Notes: generated from the letters alone by a model not told the origin. Counted from the first letter of the stretch, positions 1 through 9,697 are shown. The stretch is 64,000 bases of DNA from Aliiglaciecola sp. 3_MG-2023 (GCF_030548205.1 NZ_JAUORV010000018.1:52349-116348); one strand, 5' to 3'. Numbers and translations: made by a program.

Positions 1-502
1 CCTCGCGTTAGCAGCGCTGTACGAAAGTTGGTCTGTGCCATTATCCGTTATTATGGTGATCCCATTAGGTGTGATTGGTGCTGCACTTGCCGCGACTCTT
101 AGAGGTTTGGAAAATGATATCTATTTCCAAGTTGCGTTGGTAACTACCATTGGATTGGCTTCAAAAAATGCCATTTTGATTGTTGAATTTGCAGAGGCTT
201 CTTATCAGCGAGGTATGTCGTTGGTAGATTCAGCAGTACACGCAGCTAAATTGCGCTTAAGACCGATAATTATGACATCCCTGGCGTTTATATTTGGCAC
301 CATACCCTTGGCGATTTCATCAGGTGCTGGTGCGAATAGCCGTATCTCAATTGGTACTGGTATTGTTGGTGGCACCTTTACCGCTACGATATTAGGTATT
401 TTCTTTGTTCCGCTATTTTTCGTGCTTATTCGTGGTTTCTTCCCAAAAAGACGTCCAGTTTACGATGATAGCCCAGATAAAGTGGAGAAAGCCGATGTTT
501 AA
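1..502 (+). CDS. RND multidrug efflux permease, C-terminal fragment
   Basis: The reading frame is open from base 2 and the window begins inside the gene. The visible part is the last ~166 residues of an AcrB/MexB-type inner-membrane proton-drug antiporter. It starts with the typical [14 protein letters not shown] segment, followed by hydrophobic helices, the [10 protein letters not shown] stretch of the TM11 region and the [20 protein letters not shown] segment of the last helices. The family pumps lipophilic compounds across the envelope with a periplasmic adaptor (gene presumably upstream, not visible) and an outer-membrane channel. The next gene overlaps its stop by 8 bases and encodes that channel, so they form one operon. 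The substrate cannot be told from this fragment. Confidence 0.93.
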   Translation, partial: LALAALYESWSVPLSVIMVIPLGVIGAALAATLRGLENDIYFQVALVTTIGLASKNAILIVEFAEASYQRGMSLVDSAVHAAKLRLRPIIMTSLAFIFGTIPLAISSGAGANSRISIGTGIVGGTFTATILGIFFVPLFFVLIRGFFPKRRPVYDDSPDKVEKADV

Positions 503-1925
503 TTTCTCTTTACCTAAAACGGGAGTCGCAAAATTACTACCCATAGCTGGTGCATTGGTGTTAGCAGGTTGCAGTACCTTAGGGCCTGAATATTCTCGTT
601 CAAATCTTCCTGTTGCAGAAACTTGGGAGAATGCACCGCAAGGCGAAATCCAAGGCTTGTCTGAGCAACAAGCCATTGACTTGCCTTGGAAAAGCTTCAT
701 CAAAGATCAGCGCTTAAGCCAAATTATTGAGCTGGCTTTGAATAATAATCGAAGTCTACGTCAGACCTTAGCAGATGTTGAAGCCGCGCGAGCGACCTAT
801 CGAATCCAGGACGCGAATTTGTACCCAACTATCAATGCAGGGTTAAGTGGTAATAGAACCAAAGCGTCGTCGGGTACAATTAGCACAACTTACGAAGCAG
901 AAGCAGGTTTAAGCAGCTACGAAATCGATCTTTTTGGCAAAAATCGCAGTTTAAGCGAAGTCCAAATGGAAGCCTATTTGTCGAGTCAAGAAACGGCTAA
1001 AGCGGCAAAGATTTCATTAATTGGTGAAATTTCTAATGCTTGGTTAACCTTAGCGGCAGATAAGAATCAACTTAAATTAGCCCAAGAAACAGCAAGCAAT
1101 GCTGAAAAAGCTATGGAAATAACCAATAAGCGCTTAGAAATGGGGGTTGATTCTAGAATCGATGTGGCCAGTGCGGAAACCATTTACTATAACGCCCGCT
1201 CGGATATTGCGAGTTACACAACCCAAGTGGAACAAGATCTGAATGCACTGCGCTTGCTGGTAGGTGAACAAATTGATGAAAACTTACTGCCTGATTTACT
1301 GCCAAGCAGCGAAACCTTAGTGGCAGATGTGCCCGCTGGTTTATCCTCCTCATTGCTATTGCAACGTCCAGATGTATTAGCTGCTGAGCACACCTTAAAA
1401 TCGGCCAATGCAAACATTGGGGTTGCCAGAGCCGCGTTTTTTCCCACCTTATCGTTAACGGCAACCGGTGGTCTTGCTAGCTCGGTGTTAGCCGACATAT
1501 TTAGTGGCGGCGCAAGTTCAATCTGGACTTTAGCCCCAAGCATTACCCTGCCTATTTTTGACGGTGGCGCTAATGATGCAAACTTAGCCTACAGTGAAGC
1601 TCAGCAGCAGAAATACCTAGCTGCTTATGAATACGCAATCCAAAGCGCGTTTTCCGAGGTGGCAGATGCGTTAGCGCGCAGGGCAACAATTCAAGATCAA
1701 TTAAACAGTGAAAAATCCTTAGTCCTCGCCTCTACTCGTAGCTATGTTTTATCCCTTGCTCGCTATAAAGGGGGTATTGATAACTTTCAAAGTGTTTTAG
1801 AAGCCCAGCGAACCATGTATCAAGCTAATCAATCGCTTATTTTAACGAAACAAGCGGATTTGGAAAATCGTATTACCTTGTATCGAGTATTAGGTGGCGG
1901 TTTGGCTGATGATAATGCTTCATAA
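495..1925 (+). CDS. outer-membrane efflux lipoprotein, NodT/OprM family
   Basis: This is a 476-residue TolC-like outer-membrane factor that forms the exit duct of the RND pump encoded just upstream. I chose the ATG at 495 because it directly precedes a lipoprotein signal peptide ending [13 protein letters not shown], with the lipobox Cys near residue 21. The longer frame from 405 would place extra sequence before the signal. The body shows the two repeated outer-membrane-efflux domains, rich in Ala and Gln coiled-coil segments, with the family motif [20 protein letters not shown] in the middle. Length fits OprM/AdeK-type proteins. It overlaps the permease stop and is followed 25 bp later by a two-component system. 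Confidence 0.93.
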   Translation: MFNFSLPKTGVAKLLPIAGALVLAGCSTLGPEYSRSNLPVAETWENAPQGEIQGLSEQQAIDLPWKSFIKDQRLSQIIELALNNNRSLRQTLADVEAARATYRIQDANLYPTINAGLSGNRTKASSGTISTTYEAEAGLSSYEIDLFGKNRSLSEVQMEAYLSSQETAKAAKISLIGEISNAWLTLAADKNQLKLAQETASNAEKAMEITNKRLEMGVDSRIDVASAETIYYNARSDIASYTTQVEQDLNALRLLVGEQIDENLLPDLLPSSETLVADVPAGLSSSLLLQRPDVLAAEHTLKSANANIGVARAAFFPTLSLTATGGLASSVLADIFSGGASSIWTLAPSITLPIFDGGANDANLAYSEAQQQKYLAAYEYAIQSAFSEVADALARRATIQDQLNSEKSLVLASTRSYVLSLARYKGGIDNFQSVLEAQRTMYQANQSLILTKQADLENRITLYRVLGGGLADDNAS

Positions 1926-1950
1926 AGTAAATGAGTAAGGGTTAATAATC

Positions 1951-2634
1951 ATGAACGTTTTATTAGTTGAAGATGATATCGACCTTGCAACAACCATTGT
2001 TGATTATCTGGAAATTGAAGCTATTGAGTGCGACCACGCAAGCAATGGATTAATGGGGTTGAATTTAATCGAAAGTAACTCCTATCAAATGATAATTCTC
2101 GATATCAATATGCCGAAGATGGATGGGTTAACCCTTTGCAGTACTTTGCGGGAAAAAGGCATGGATATTCCCATTTTGATGTTAACCGCGCGGGATAGTT
2201 TAGAAAATAAATTGCAAGGATTTGCAGCGGGTAGTGACGACTATTTAGTTAAACCTTTTGCCATGAAAGAGCTGGTGGCACGGGTACAAGTGCTGGCAAA
2301 AAGACGCAGTGGCGAGGCTAAAAAGTTATCTGCCGGTGATTTAAGCTTGGACTTAACTCAGCATAAGGCAAATTTGAAACAAACTACTTTGAAGCTCTCG
2401 CCAATGGCATTTAAGTTATTAGAGGTACTGGTGCGAGCGTGTCCGCAAACGGTGAGTCGACAACAACTTATTCAGCAAGTTTGGGGTGATGAACAACCCG
2501 ATAGCAATAGCCTTAAGGTACATGTTCATCATCTTAGAAAGCAATTAGATGTTGAGCAGAGTAACGTAAAACTGGAGACTGTATCCGGTGTTGGTTTTGC
2601 CATTAAAGTGAGTCAAGAAGGACAACAATCGTGA
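1951..2634 (+). CDS. OmpR/PhoB-family response regulator
   Basis: A 227-residue two-domain regulator. The receiver domain (about 1-115) has the acidic pair EDD at 7-9, the phosphoacceptor Asp51 in ILDINMP, Thr in LTARDS and the conserved Lys in YLVKPF. A winged-helix DNA-binding domain (about 130-222) follows, ending in the usual VHVHHLRKQLD ... GVGFAI pattern. It overlaps the downstream sensor kinase gene by 4 bases (ATGA-type coupling), so the two are co-translated partners. Its position directly after an RND efflux operon suggests it controls that pump; this is inference from context. QseB/PmrA-like members are the nearest relatives by eye. Confidence 0.93.
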   Translation: MNVLLVEDDIDLATTIVDYLEIEAIECDHASNGLMGLNLIESNSYQMIILDINMPKMDGLTLCSTLREKGMDIPILMLTARDSLENKLQGFAAGSDDYLVKPFAMKELVARVQVLAKRRSGEAKKLSAGDLSLDLTQHKANLKQTTLKLSPMAFKLLEVLVRACPQTVSRQQLIQQVWGDEQPDSNSLKVHVHHLRKQLDVEQSNVKLETVSGVGFAIKVSQEGQQS

Positions 2635-3929
2635 TAATCAGGCCAAGCCTTAAACTACATTTTTTCTTTAGTGTTGTATTGCTTGGCTCTTCAATGGTGA
2701 TTGGTTTTTCTTTTTTAAGTGTCAATTACTTTGTTGACGGCCTGGATAGAAGCTTAGCAGGAGTTATGCGCGAACTCGCCAAAAACACGGAAGTTGAAGA
2801 TCAACATCCTAAAATCGTTGCCGGTATTCATATTGCCAGCCGTTGGCAAGATACCCCTGAAGTGATTCAACAACAATTTAAAAATCGTCCCGTTAGAGTA
2901 GGTGAACTACTAAAAATAAAAGATCAAAGTACATTTTTATCCATGCCAAAAAACTTGTACTTCGTGGTGCTTTACCAGAACCAAAAAGGTGAAGACCGTT
3001 ATATATCAAAATTTTTACTTGAAAAAGACCTGGTACCCGCTTATTCCGATATTCATCCAACTAACCGGCTCATTTGGACACTGGCAATAGCGATTGTTGC
3101 CATCTTACTGTTTGCTTTGTTGCTAGTTTTAATCATGCTTAAAGTTACTAAGCCTATTAAAACTTTGAAAAATTGGGCGAAATCCTTAGATCAGCGTAAC
3201 CTTCAAAAGCCTCCCCCAGATTTTACCTTTAGTGAGCTCAATGAATTGGCTTCTTTACTGCAAAGTAGCCTGGTGTCAGCACACCAAAGTTTAGAACGAG
3301 AACAACGTTTCCTCAGTTATGCCAGTCATGAGCTGCGAACACCCGTTGCGGTCATTCGCAGTAATGTGGATTTGTTACAACGATTAAATGAAAAGATGCC
3401 AGCCAGTGAAAAGCAGAAACAAGTCTTAGAGAGAATCCAGCGGGCAGGTCTTACTATGACCAACTTAACCGATACTTTCTTGTGGTTAAGCCGCAATGAA
3501 GAAATACACATATCCAATGAGCCCATTAGTTTAGGTGAGAAAATTAATCAGGCCTGCAGTGATCTAAGTTATTTGTTAAGTGGTAAACAGATTGAGTTGA
3601 AAGTGGAAACCGACGATAGCAAGGTTAAGGTTGTTGCAGTTGCCTGCCATATTGTCATCAATAATTTAATTCGAAATGCTTATCAGCATACTCAACAGGG
3701 TGAAGTGCATATCAAGCAGCAAGGTAGCCGGATTACTATCATTAATAGTAATTCCACAAGTGATAATAATGCTTCGGTGGTAGACGCTAATGATGACAAA
3801 GTCGCTTTTGGATATGGGTATGGACTTGGCTTGCAGTTAAGTGAAAAAATTATTAGCAACCATGATTGGTTTTACGAAAAAACCAGTACTTCAGGCTTGT
3901 ATCAGGTGACGGTAGATTTTAGTGGCTAA
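2631..3929 (+). CDS. membrane sensor histidine kinase
   Basis: A 432-residue sensor kinase, partner of the response regulator it overlaps. Two membrane helices (about 9-34 and 149-171) enclose a ~115-residue periplasmic sensor region, followed by a HAMP-like linker and the dimerisation/phosphoacceptor helix with His233 in YASHELRTPVAVIR. The ATPase domain has a good N box (NNLIRNAYQHT) and a Gly-rich lid (FGYGYGLGLQL). The usual DNGxG G1 box is not recognisable; the segment reads IINSNSTSDNN, so nucleotide binding may be atypical. It probably senses envelope or antimicrobial stress for the efflux operon (inference). Confidence 0.9.
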   Translation: MIIRPSLKLHFFFSVVLLGSSMVIGFSFLSVNYFVDGLDRSLAGVMRELAKNTEVEDQHPKIVAGIHIASRWQDTPEVIQQQFKNRPVRVGELLKIKDQSTFLSMPKNLYFVVLYQNQKGEDRYISKFLLEKDLVPAYSDIHPTNRLIWTLAIAIVAILLFALLLVLIMLKVTKPIKTLKNWAKSLDQRNLQKPPPDFTFSELNELASLLQSSLVSAHQSLEREQRFLSYASHELRTPVAVIRSNVDLLQRLNEKMPASEKQKQVLERIQRAGLTMTNLTDTFLWLSRNEEIHISNEPISLGEKINQACSDLSYLLSGKQIELKVETDDSKVKVVAVACHIVINNLIRNAYQHTQQGEVHIKQQGSRITIINSNSTSDNNASVVDANDDKVAFGYGYGLGLQLSEKIISNHDWFYEKTSTSGLYQVTVDFSG

Positions 3930-4020
3930 AACTAATTACCCTTAGTTTACGAATTTACTTTAAAATTCCACCTCTTTATAGATTAATCTAGGGCAAGACT
4001 ATTCGCCCCAATGGACAGAT

Positions 4021-6417
4021 ATGCAATATAAACAGAATCGATGGATCAAGATGTTCATCGGCGTCATCCTCGTATGTTCAGGGTGTGCGACCATAGCAAG
4101 CCTAGATTTAAACCGACTTTATGGCGAAGAAAACACGCAAAATAGAACTCATGCCATGACTGCGCAATCTTCGCCAGAAAGTGCTGCAACTGTGTTTTAT
4201 GAGAGCGAAGTTGAACCTGTTATTAATGCTCGTTGCGTGGTTTGTCATGCCTGCTACGATGCCCCTTGTCAGTTAAAAATGACCCATCCAGAAGGAATAG
4301 AGCGAGGCGCTAACAAAGAAAAGGTCTATCACGGCTCGCGTCTCATTGCTGCCACGCCCAATCGTTTATTCATTGATGGGCAAAACTCAACTGAATGGCG
4401 AGAGCGGGGATTTTACCCAGTCTTAAACGAACGTGAACAGAGCGCAACAGCTAATACGCAAGCTTCAGTTCTAGCTAAGATGCTCACCTTAAAACAGGAA
4501 AATCCCTTACCAGACGATAAATTGCTAGATGAGCGTTTTGATGTGAGTATTGATCGCAGTCAACAATGTCCAACAGTGCAAGAATTCGAAGGGTATGCCC
4601 AAAGCCAAGCCTTTGGCGGTATGCCTTATGCGCTGCCTGAATTAAGCAATGAAGAACATAACACTTTGATGAAATGGATTGAAGCAGGTGCTTACATGCC
4701 TTCTGCTCCAACTATTTCAGCTGCAGAGCAACAAGCCGTCGAGAAACTAGAAGCGTTTTTGAACGGTGATAGTTTAAAAGTACAATTAAGTGCCCGTTAC
4801 ATTTACGAACATCTGTTTAGCACTCATTTGTATTTTAGTGAATTAAGCGAAAGCAATGTTCAACCGCAATTCTTTAATATCGTTCGTTCTCGCACACCAT
4901 CAGGCGAGCCAATCGAAATTATTGCCAGTCGTCGCCCTTTTGATGATCCTAAGGTGGAACGGGTTTACTACCGCCTGTTCCCCGTTACTTCAACAATCGT
5001 CAATAAAACCCATCAACCTTATGCAATCCATAAAGCCCTAACCGACAAATGGCAAAAATGGTTTGTAGATGACGATTATACGGTGACTGAAATGCCAAGT
5101 TATCAGCCTCAGGTAGCGGCAAATCCGTTAACTGCTTTTGCTCAACTTCCGGTAAATGCCCGTTATCGTTTTATGTTAGAGCGGGCACAAAATACCATCA
5201 TGGGGTATATCAAAGGGCCAGTTTGTCGCGGGCAGGTGGCGTTGAATGTTATAAACGATAGATTCTGGGTGTATTTTGTGAAACCTGAAGTGGCCGCTTC
5301 AGCGGAAATAAATGCTTTTTACGACACTCAGAAAAATAATTTGCGCTTACCTGCAGAAAAAGAGAGTACTGCCTTTGCTGTCACTTGGATTGAGTATGCT
5401 TCACGCCAAGGTGATTACATGCGCGCCAGACAAAGCTTTATGAATACCGAATTAAAAAAAGGCTATCATTTTAATCCTGAAGATATTTGGGATGGAGATG
5501 GTGAAAACAAAAACGCGACATTGACTGTCTTTCGTCATTTCGACAATGCCACTGTGATTAAAGGATTAGTGGGTAAACCGCCCAAAACGGCATGGATTAT
5601 CGATTACGCGTTGTTGGAACGTATTCATTATTTACTTGTGGCCGGTTTTGATGTGTACGGTAACTATGGTCACCAATTAATGACGCGGTTGTACATGGAC
5701 TTTTTACGCATGGAAGGCGAAACCAACTTCTTGGCTTTTTTACCACCAGATAGTCGTCGTAAAGAATTAGCTGCCTGGTATCAAAAATCAGGCCCCGAAT
5801 TGACGTCTTTTTTTGAAGGTAACGTGCACATTTTTGATCAGCCAAGTGGGATTGAGTACAAAACCAAAAATCACAAAAAAGAACTATTTGGTATTTTTGC
5901 TAAGCATTTAGAAAAGGTGCAACCACAGCGTTATAATTTAAATAACAGTAAGTTGGCTACCAATAGCCAAGCACTTCTGGCTCAATTGGGTAATATTAAA
6001 GGAACGGGGGCATCTATTCTGCCTGAGTTAACCATGATTATGGTTGAACCTGCAGATGGCAAAACCGAGGAAATTTTCACCCTGGTGCGTAATAGCGCGC
6101 ATTTCAATGTGAATAGCTTATTTTCTGAAAATGACAACCGAGATCTCAAAAATGACAATGTGACATTAGTGCATGGCTTGCTGGGAAGTTATCCCGATGC
6201 GTTTTGGCGAGTAAAAGAAAGCCATTTGGCATCCATGGTTGCATTGGCCCAACAAATTGAAACAGAACAAGACTACACCACATTTCTTGATACATTTGCG
6301 GTGCGCCGTACCTCGAAAGACTTTTGGCAATTTAGTGACAGACTAAATCAATTGTTCATGCAAGATAATCCTGTTGAAGCTGGTTGGTTAGACTACAACA
6401 GGTTGGAAAATCGTTAG
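4021..6417 (+). CDS. cti: fatty acid cis/trans isomerase
   Basis: A 798-residue protein with a lipoprotein-like N-terminus (VILVCSGCATIA) and a c-type heme motif CVVCH at 72-76 followed by ACYDAPCQL, the hallmark of the Cti family. Cti converts cis-unsaturated membrane fatty acids to trans isomers in the periplasm. This rapidly rigidifies the membrane under solvent or heat stress in Pseudomonas and Vibrio. The length (about 770-800) matches the family and the ORF is intact. It stands alone: 91 bp follow the kinase gene and a repeat cluster begins shortly after its stop. Co-location with an RND pump operon would fit a shared solvent-tolerance role, but that link is inference. Confidence 0.92.
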   Translation: MQYKQNRWIKMFIGVILVCSGCATIASLDLNRLYGEENTQNRTHAMTAQSSPESAATVFYESEVEPVINARCVVCHACYDAPCQLKMTHPEGIERGANKEKVYHGSRLIAATPNRLFIDGQNSTEWRERGFYPVLNEREQSATANTQASVLAKMLTLKQENPLPDDKLLDERFDVSIDRSQQCPTVQEFEGYAQSQAFGGMPYALPELSNEEHNTLMKWIEAGAYMPSAPTISAAEQQAVEKLEAFLNGDSLKVQLSARYIYEHLFSTHLYFSELSESNVQPQFFNIVRSRTPSGEPIEIIASRRPFDDPKVERVYYRLFPVTSTIVNKTHQPYAIHKALTDKWQKWFVDDDYTVTEMPSYQPQVAANPLTAFAQLPVNARYRFMLERAQNTIMGYIKGPVCRGQVALNVINDRFWVYFVKPEVAASAEINAFYDTQKNNLRLPAEKESTAFAVTWIEYASRQGDYMRARQSFMNTELKKGYHFNPEDIWDGDGENKNATLTVFRHFDNATVIKGLVGKPPKTAWIIDYALLERIHYLLVAGFDVYGNYGHQLMTRLYMDFLRMEGETNFLAFLPPDSRRKELAAWYQKSGPELTSFFEGNVHIFDQPSGIEYKTKNHKKELFGIFAKHLEKVQPQRYNLNNSKLATNSQALLAQLGNIKGTGASILPELTMIMVEPADGKTEEIFTLVRNSAHFNVNSLFSENDNRDLKNDNVTLVHGLLGSYPDAFWRVKESHLASMVALAQQIETEQDYTTFLDTFAVRRTSKDFWQFSDRLNQLFMQDNPVEAGWLDYNRLENR

Positions 6418-6469
6418 ACTAAATCAGATAAAGCAATGACAAAGTAGAATGCGCCTTTGGCTCTTGCTT

Positions 6470-6726
6470 TTTGTTTCGGGCATTTCTCGGGGCGTTTCTC
6501 GGTTTTGTAGCATGGTCTTTAGGCCATGGGTTTTCTCGGGGCGTTTCTCGGGGTTGTAGCATGGTCTTTAGGCCATGAATTTTCTCTGAGCATTTCTCGA
6601 TTTTGTAGTATGGTCTTTAGGCCATGGGTTTTCTCGGGGCATTTCTCGGGGTTGTAGCATGGTCTTTAGGCCATGGATTTTCTCGGGGCGTTTCTCGGGG
6701 TTGTAGCATGGTCTTCAGGCCATGAA
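6470..6726 (+). repeat. tandem hairpin repeat, cluster 1 (49-bp period)
   Basis: Five copies of a hairpin unit CATGGTC-TTTA-GGCCATG lie in the gap between cti and the next gene. Hairpins start at 6511, 6560, 6609, 6658 and 6707, exactly 49 bp apart. Each is preceded by GTTGTAG or TTTGTAG and separated by CTCGGGGCRTTTCTCGG spacers. The third copy begins TATGG and the fifth carries TTCA in the loop. The same hairpin family occurs at 10338-10690 and 27843-28224. No gene is present in 6418-6876 apart from this cluster. The units are nearly identical, so they look recently amplified rather than ancient. Confidence 0.9.
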
Positions 6727-6832
6727 TTTTTAAGAATCAGCACTATCTGCTGTAGCATCTTAATAGCTTAATAGGTCAAAAGTCACATTTAAAAAGGTGA
6801 CTTTCTTCACCTGTGCACCTCATATCCTGCCT

Positions 6833-6860
6833 GTATATTAAGCCCTCTTACTTAATATAC
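6833..6860. promoter_or_regulatory. perfect 10-bp palindrome before hydrolase gene
   Basis: GTATATTAAG (6833-6842) and CTTAATATAC (6851-6860) form a perfect inverted repeat with an 8-base spacer. It lies directly upstream of the AAAGGA ribosome-binding site (about 6865) of the hydrolase gene starting at 6877. It could be an operator for a dimeric repressor or an mRNA hairpin next to the ribosome-binding site. A second, weaker inverted repeat (AAGTCAC ... GTGACTT) lies at 6779-6802. Confidence 0.6.
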
Positions 6861-6876
6861 TTCTAAAGGATGCATC

Positions 6877-7917
6877 ATGAGCTTGTCAAAAATCAGACTT
6901 ACCAGTAAAACTAATGTAATTGTAGCTTGGGCGCTTGGCGCGCTATGCTGGCTAGCTATTCCCACCGTTTTTGCTCAGAGCCAACAGTTCCATGGGCCTG
7001 CTTTTAAGGCACAAATGACTAAGTTAGATTTGTTTGATAAGTCACGGAAACGTCCAATTAAGGTGACTGTATGGTTTCCTTCAGAACAAACCGCAACATG
7101 TGAGAATGTGCCTGTTTGTATTGATAAGCAGGCGCAGAAAAATAAAGTGTTTGTCTTTTCACATGGTGCGATGGGCGATCCAATGGGATACAACTGGATA
7201 GGGTATGCATTGGCATCTAAGGGATTTACCGTTCTAGCCCCCTCACATTTTGGTGAATCTTGGATATACGGCCCAGACAATGTTGATCCCCAAGCTGCAC
7301 TACGCACTTGGGAACGTCCGCTAGATGTGTCCTTTGTTCTCGATCAATTTGCTTCAGGTGCTTATTTAAGCGAGCAACTCAATTTCGACAACGTTACTGC
7401 AATAGGACATTCTTCAGGGGGCTTTACTAGCTTAGCGCTGGCTGGTGCAACTTTGGGCAAAGACATGACAAAGTACTGTCAATCGGCTGCTGCGGAAAAA
7501 GACTTAAGTTGTCAGTATGCAAAGATGTCAGAACTACAAAATGACCAGGACGCGCTGTTAGCCGCAAGTTACAAAGATCAACGCATCACTGCTGTAATTG
7601 CTTTTGATCCTGCTCTTGGGCCATCAGCGGATATTAAAAGTGTCAGTGAAATTTCTGTGCCTGTGCTAGTGGTTGCGCCAATTGATAATGATTTTTTAGA
7701 TTTTGATGGTCATGCCGGTTTTTATCACCAGCAATTGCAAAATAGTCGCTTGGTCAGTTTGCAAAATAATGAGGGGCATTTTGTCTTTTTAGATAGTTGT
7801 CATCATACCCACAAAGCCATGGGAGTTTCCCTGTGTGAAGATAGAGCAGGTGTTGATAGAGAAGCGGTTCATAAACAGCTATATGCTGACGTATTTGGAT
7901 TTATCTTTAGTTCTTAA
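6877..7917 (+). CDS. exported alpha/beta hydrolase (dienelactone hydrolase-like)
   Basis: A 346-residue serine hydrolase with a signal peptide (hydrophobic residues ~14-32, cleavage near VFAQ). The nucleophile motif GHSSGG places Ser179. An oxyanion-type SHGAMG segment lies at 95-100, and a late Asp and NNEGHFVF supply the catalytic acid and His. The overall pattern matches predicted secreted dienelactone hydrolases and PAF-acetylhydrolase-like proteins of about 330-380 residues. Four or more Cys residues in the body suggest periplasmic disulfides. It stands alone between a repeat cluster and a small gene. Substrate unknown; an esterase or lipase role is likely from the fold. Confidence 0.82.
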   Translation: MSLSKIRLTSKTNVIVAWALGALCWLAIPTVFAQSQQFHGPAFKAQMTKLDLFDKSRKRPIKVTVWFPSEQTATCENVPVCIDKQAQKNKVFVFSHGAMGDPMGYNWIGYALASKGFTVLAPSHFGESWIYGPDNVDPQAALRTWERPLDVSFVLDQFASGAYLSEQLNFDNVTAIGHSSGGFTSLALAGATLGKDMTKYCQSAAAEKDLSCQYAKMSELQNDQDALLAASYKDQRITAVIAFDPALGPSADIKSVSEISVPVLVVAPIDNDFLDFDGHAGFYHQQLQNSRLVSLQNNEGHFVFLDSCHHTHKAMGVSLCEDRAGVDREAVHKQLYADVFGFIFSS

Positions 7918-8014
7918 TCCAATCTAAGGTTGCACCACAATCAAGCTGAAATTAATTCGCAGTATTTCCTGTCTAATACTTACCATCGCAATATTTAATT
8001 GAGGCGAGATTGAA

Positions 8015-8284
8015 ATGTGTAGTTCACCTAAGAGCGGCGGTGCTAACCGCCTGCGCCAAGCTGAGAATAAAAGTATCGCAGAACGTTTAACCTCTGAACA
8101 AAGGGCTCGATTTACCCTAGTGGCTAATCGTGCTCAGGAGCGACGTGAGCAGCGACAGTTGCTTAATAAGCGCAGGCAGCAGAGGAATTCAAATAGTTCT
8201 ACAAGGCACACTAGGGCGGGTAACAGTAAGCCCAAAGCCTCGTCTATCAGAGCTTGGTTTTCGAAATTGTATCTTGCTCTTTGA
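8015..8284 (+). CDS. small basic protein of unknown function
   Basis: An 89-residue ORF with a plausible ribosome-binding site (GAGGCGAG) 8-10 bases before the ATG. The protein is strongly basic: residues ~20-75 are packed with Arg, Lys and Gln (EQRARF, AQERREQRQLLNKRRQQR), predicting a helical or disordered nucleic-acid-binding or coiled-coil region, and the C-terminus is Ser/Lys-rich. It begins MCSSPKSGG. I do not recognise a family. It sits alone between the hydrolase gene and a convergent minus-strand operon. The charge pattern and start site make it a likely real gene, but this is not certain. Confidence 0.5.
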   Translation: MCSSPKSGGANRLRQAENKSIAERLTSEQRARFTLVANRAQERREQRQLLNKRRQQRNSNSSTRHTRAGNSKPKASSIRAWFSKLYLAL

Positions 8285-8346
8285 TAAAGCTAGGTAGTCT
8301 TTGGTTACTGTTGCGTCCTAAAATAGGTGTAAGGCTTACGATACTC

Positions 8347-8583
8347 TTATTTCTGTAGCCAATTTTGCACCTGTTCTTTACTTGGTATGCCCCTTTTATG
8401 AACCACTGTGTCGTTCAAGACAACGGCGGGCGTCGACATAACACCGTAGTTCATAATCTGAATTGGATCTTCAATTTTTTCAATATCTACCTCTATTCCT
8501 AATTCACTAGCACTGTCTTTAATGAGTTGTACTGTACTTTTACATTTGGCACACCCAGTGCCTAAAACTTTGAATGATTTCAT
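8347..8583 (-). CDS. thioredoxin-fold mini-disulfide protein
   Basis: A 78-residue protein of the small redox-active disulfide family (archaeal mini-thioredoxin type, Thioredoxin_3). The redox motif is CAKC (residues ~11-14) in LGTGCAKCKST, and the cis-Pro region is MSTPAVVLND. The family length is about 75-80. It is the last gene of a minus-strand operon, 12 bp after the permease gene. Permeases of the same DUF318 type are often paired with such proteins, where the thioredoxin presumably maintains or reads the redox state of the substrate or permease. The actual partner is inferred from position. Confidence 0.85.
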   Translation of the reverse strand: MKSFKVLGTGCAKCKSTVQLIKDSASELGIEVDIEKIEDPIQIMNYGVMSTPAVVLNDTVVHKRGIPSKEQVQNWLQK

Positions 8584-8595
8584 ATTTGATACCTT

Positions 8596-9588
8596 TTATA
8601 ACAAAAATAATAAACTATTAAAGATCCATCCAATTAAGGTGAATGAAACCAACAATAGTGCGAAAAGAATGGCCAGTAAGCGCCATTGCATTACTTGTTT
8701 AAGTAAAATAAATTCGGGGAAACTAGCGGCAACAGTGCTCATGCAAAATGCCAGAGCGGTACCAATGGGTAAGCCATTGGTAATCAGACTTTCCATCACC
8801 GGAATCACTCCCGTTGCATTGGAATACAAAGGAATGCCTACTAACACCGCCGCTGGAACAGACCACCATTGTCCAGCACCTAGATGTTGCTCGATCCACC
8901 CATCTGGAACAAATCCGTGTAACGCAGCTCCTAAACCAACACCTATAATCACCCATTTCCAAACACGCCCGAAGATCTCCAAGGCTTCGGATTTTGCAAA
9001 GTTGTGACGTTCTTTAAAAGTGATTGTTTGATTTGCCATATCGACGCTGTCGCCTTGCCCGTTGCGACCGTTTTCAAGGGCTTTAGCCGCGAAAGATTGT
9101 AACCAACGCTCTGCCCGAATACTGTCTAAAAATAGTCCTCCTAAGATACCTACCAGCATCCCAACTACAATATACATAAGGGTAAATTTCCAGCCTAAAA
9201 GGCTGAGTAAAAGTAATACGGCCACTTCGTTAATCAACGGAGATGTCAATAAAAAAGCCATTGTAATCCCAACAGGTATACCTGCCGAGGTGAAGCCGAG
9301 AAAAACAGGAATACTGGAACACGAACAAAATGGGGTAATTGCGCCAAATCCTGAAGCAAGTAAGTAACTTATGCTGCGGTTTCTGCCTGCCAGGAAGTCG
9401 CGCACTTTTTCGACATTCATTGAAGCTCGCATCAGTGCAATTAGGTAAATCATCACCACTAATAGCACAAATATTTTGCTAACATCTTCAACAAAAAAAT
9501 GTAGCGCGTCACCTAGTTTTGTTTCAGCGGATAAACCCATTAAGTCATATATCAACCAACTGGCAAAATCTGTAAAAATTTGAAACAT
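8596..9588 (-). CDS. permease of the DUF318/YraQ/ArsP family
   Basis: A ~330-residue integral membrane protein with eight or more hydrophobic helices. The diagnostic FGAITPFCSCSSIPVFLGF (with Cys pair CSCSS) and a second TGVIPV...LPIGTALAF...FPEF half match the predicted-permease family that includes organoarsenical exporter ArsP and YraQ. I placed the start at the ATG at 9588 (MFQIFTDFAS), preceded by a GAGAG site. The frame extends upstream to 9741, but that extension would overlap the sigma factor gene and lacks family similarity. It is followed by a mini-thioredoxin gene and preceded by an ECF sigma gene on the same strand. The substrate is unknown; arsenicals or another thiol-reactive compound are possible. 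Confidence 0.85.
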   Translation of the reverse strand: MFQIFTDFASWLIYDLMGLSAETKLGDALHFFVEDVSKIFVLLVVMIYLIALMRASMNVEKVRDFLAGRNRSISYLLASGFGAITPFCSCSSIPVFLGFTSAGIPVGITMAFLLTSPLINEVAVLLLLSLLGWKFTLMYIVVGMLVGILGGLFLDSIRAERWLQSFAAKALENGRNGQGDSVDMANQTITFKERHNFAKSEALEIFGRVWKWVIIGVGLGAALHGFVPDGWIEQHLGAGQWWSVPAAVLVGIPLYSNATGVIPVMESLITNGLPIGTALAFCMSTVAASFPEFILLKQVMQWRLLAILFALLLVSFTLIGWIFNSLLFLL

Positions 9589-9697
9589 TGGGCTCTCTCG
9601 TTTGTTTGATATTAATGTAGACGCACGAACAAGCAAAAGGATGCAGAAAAAGATGGAAGTATTTGAGTTGGTATATTTGGGGCGGAATTTAAAAAAG

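Noticed and set aside
3929..3948. AAACTAA/TTAGTTT hairpin after the sensor kinase as terminator
   Set aside because: The stem is AT-only apart from one pair and lacks a T tract; too weak to call.
6470..6726. Regular 49-bp period could be read as a CRISPR array
   Set aside because: The spacers are themselves repeats and nearly identical, there are no cas genes, and the units carry hairpins instead of unique spacers.
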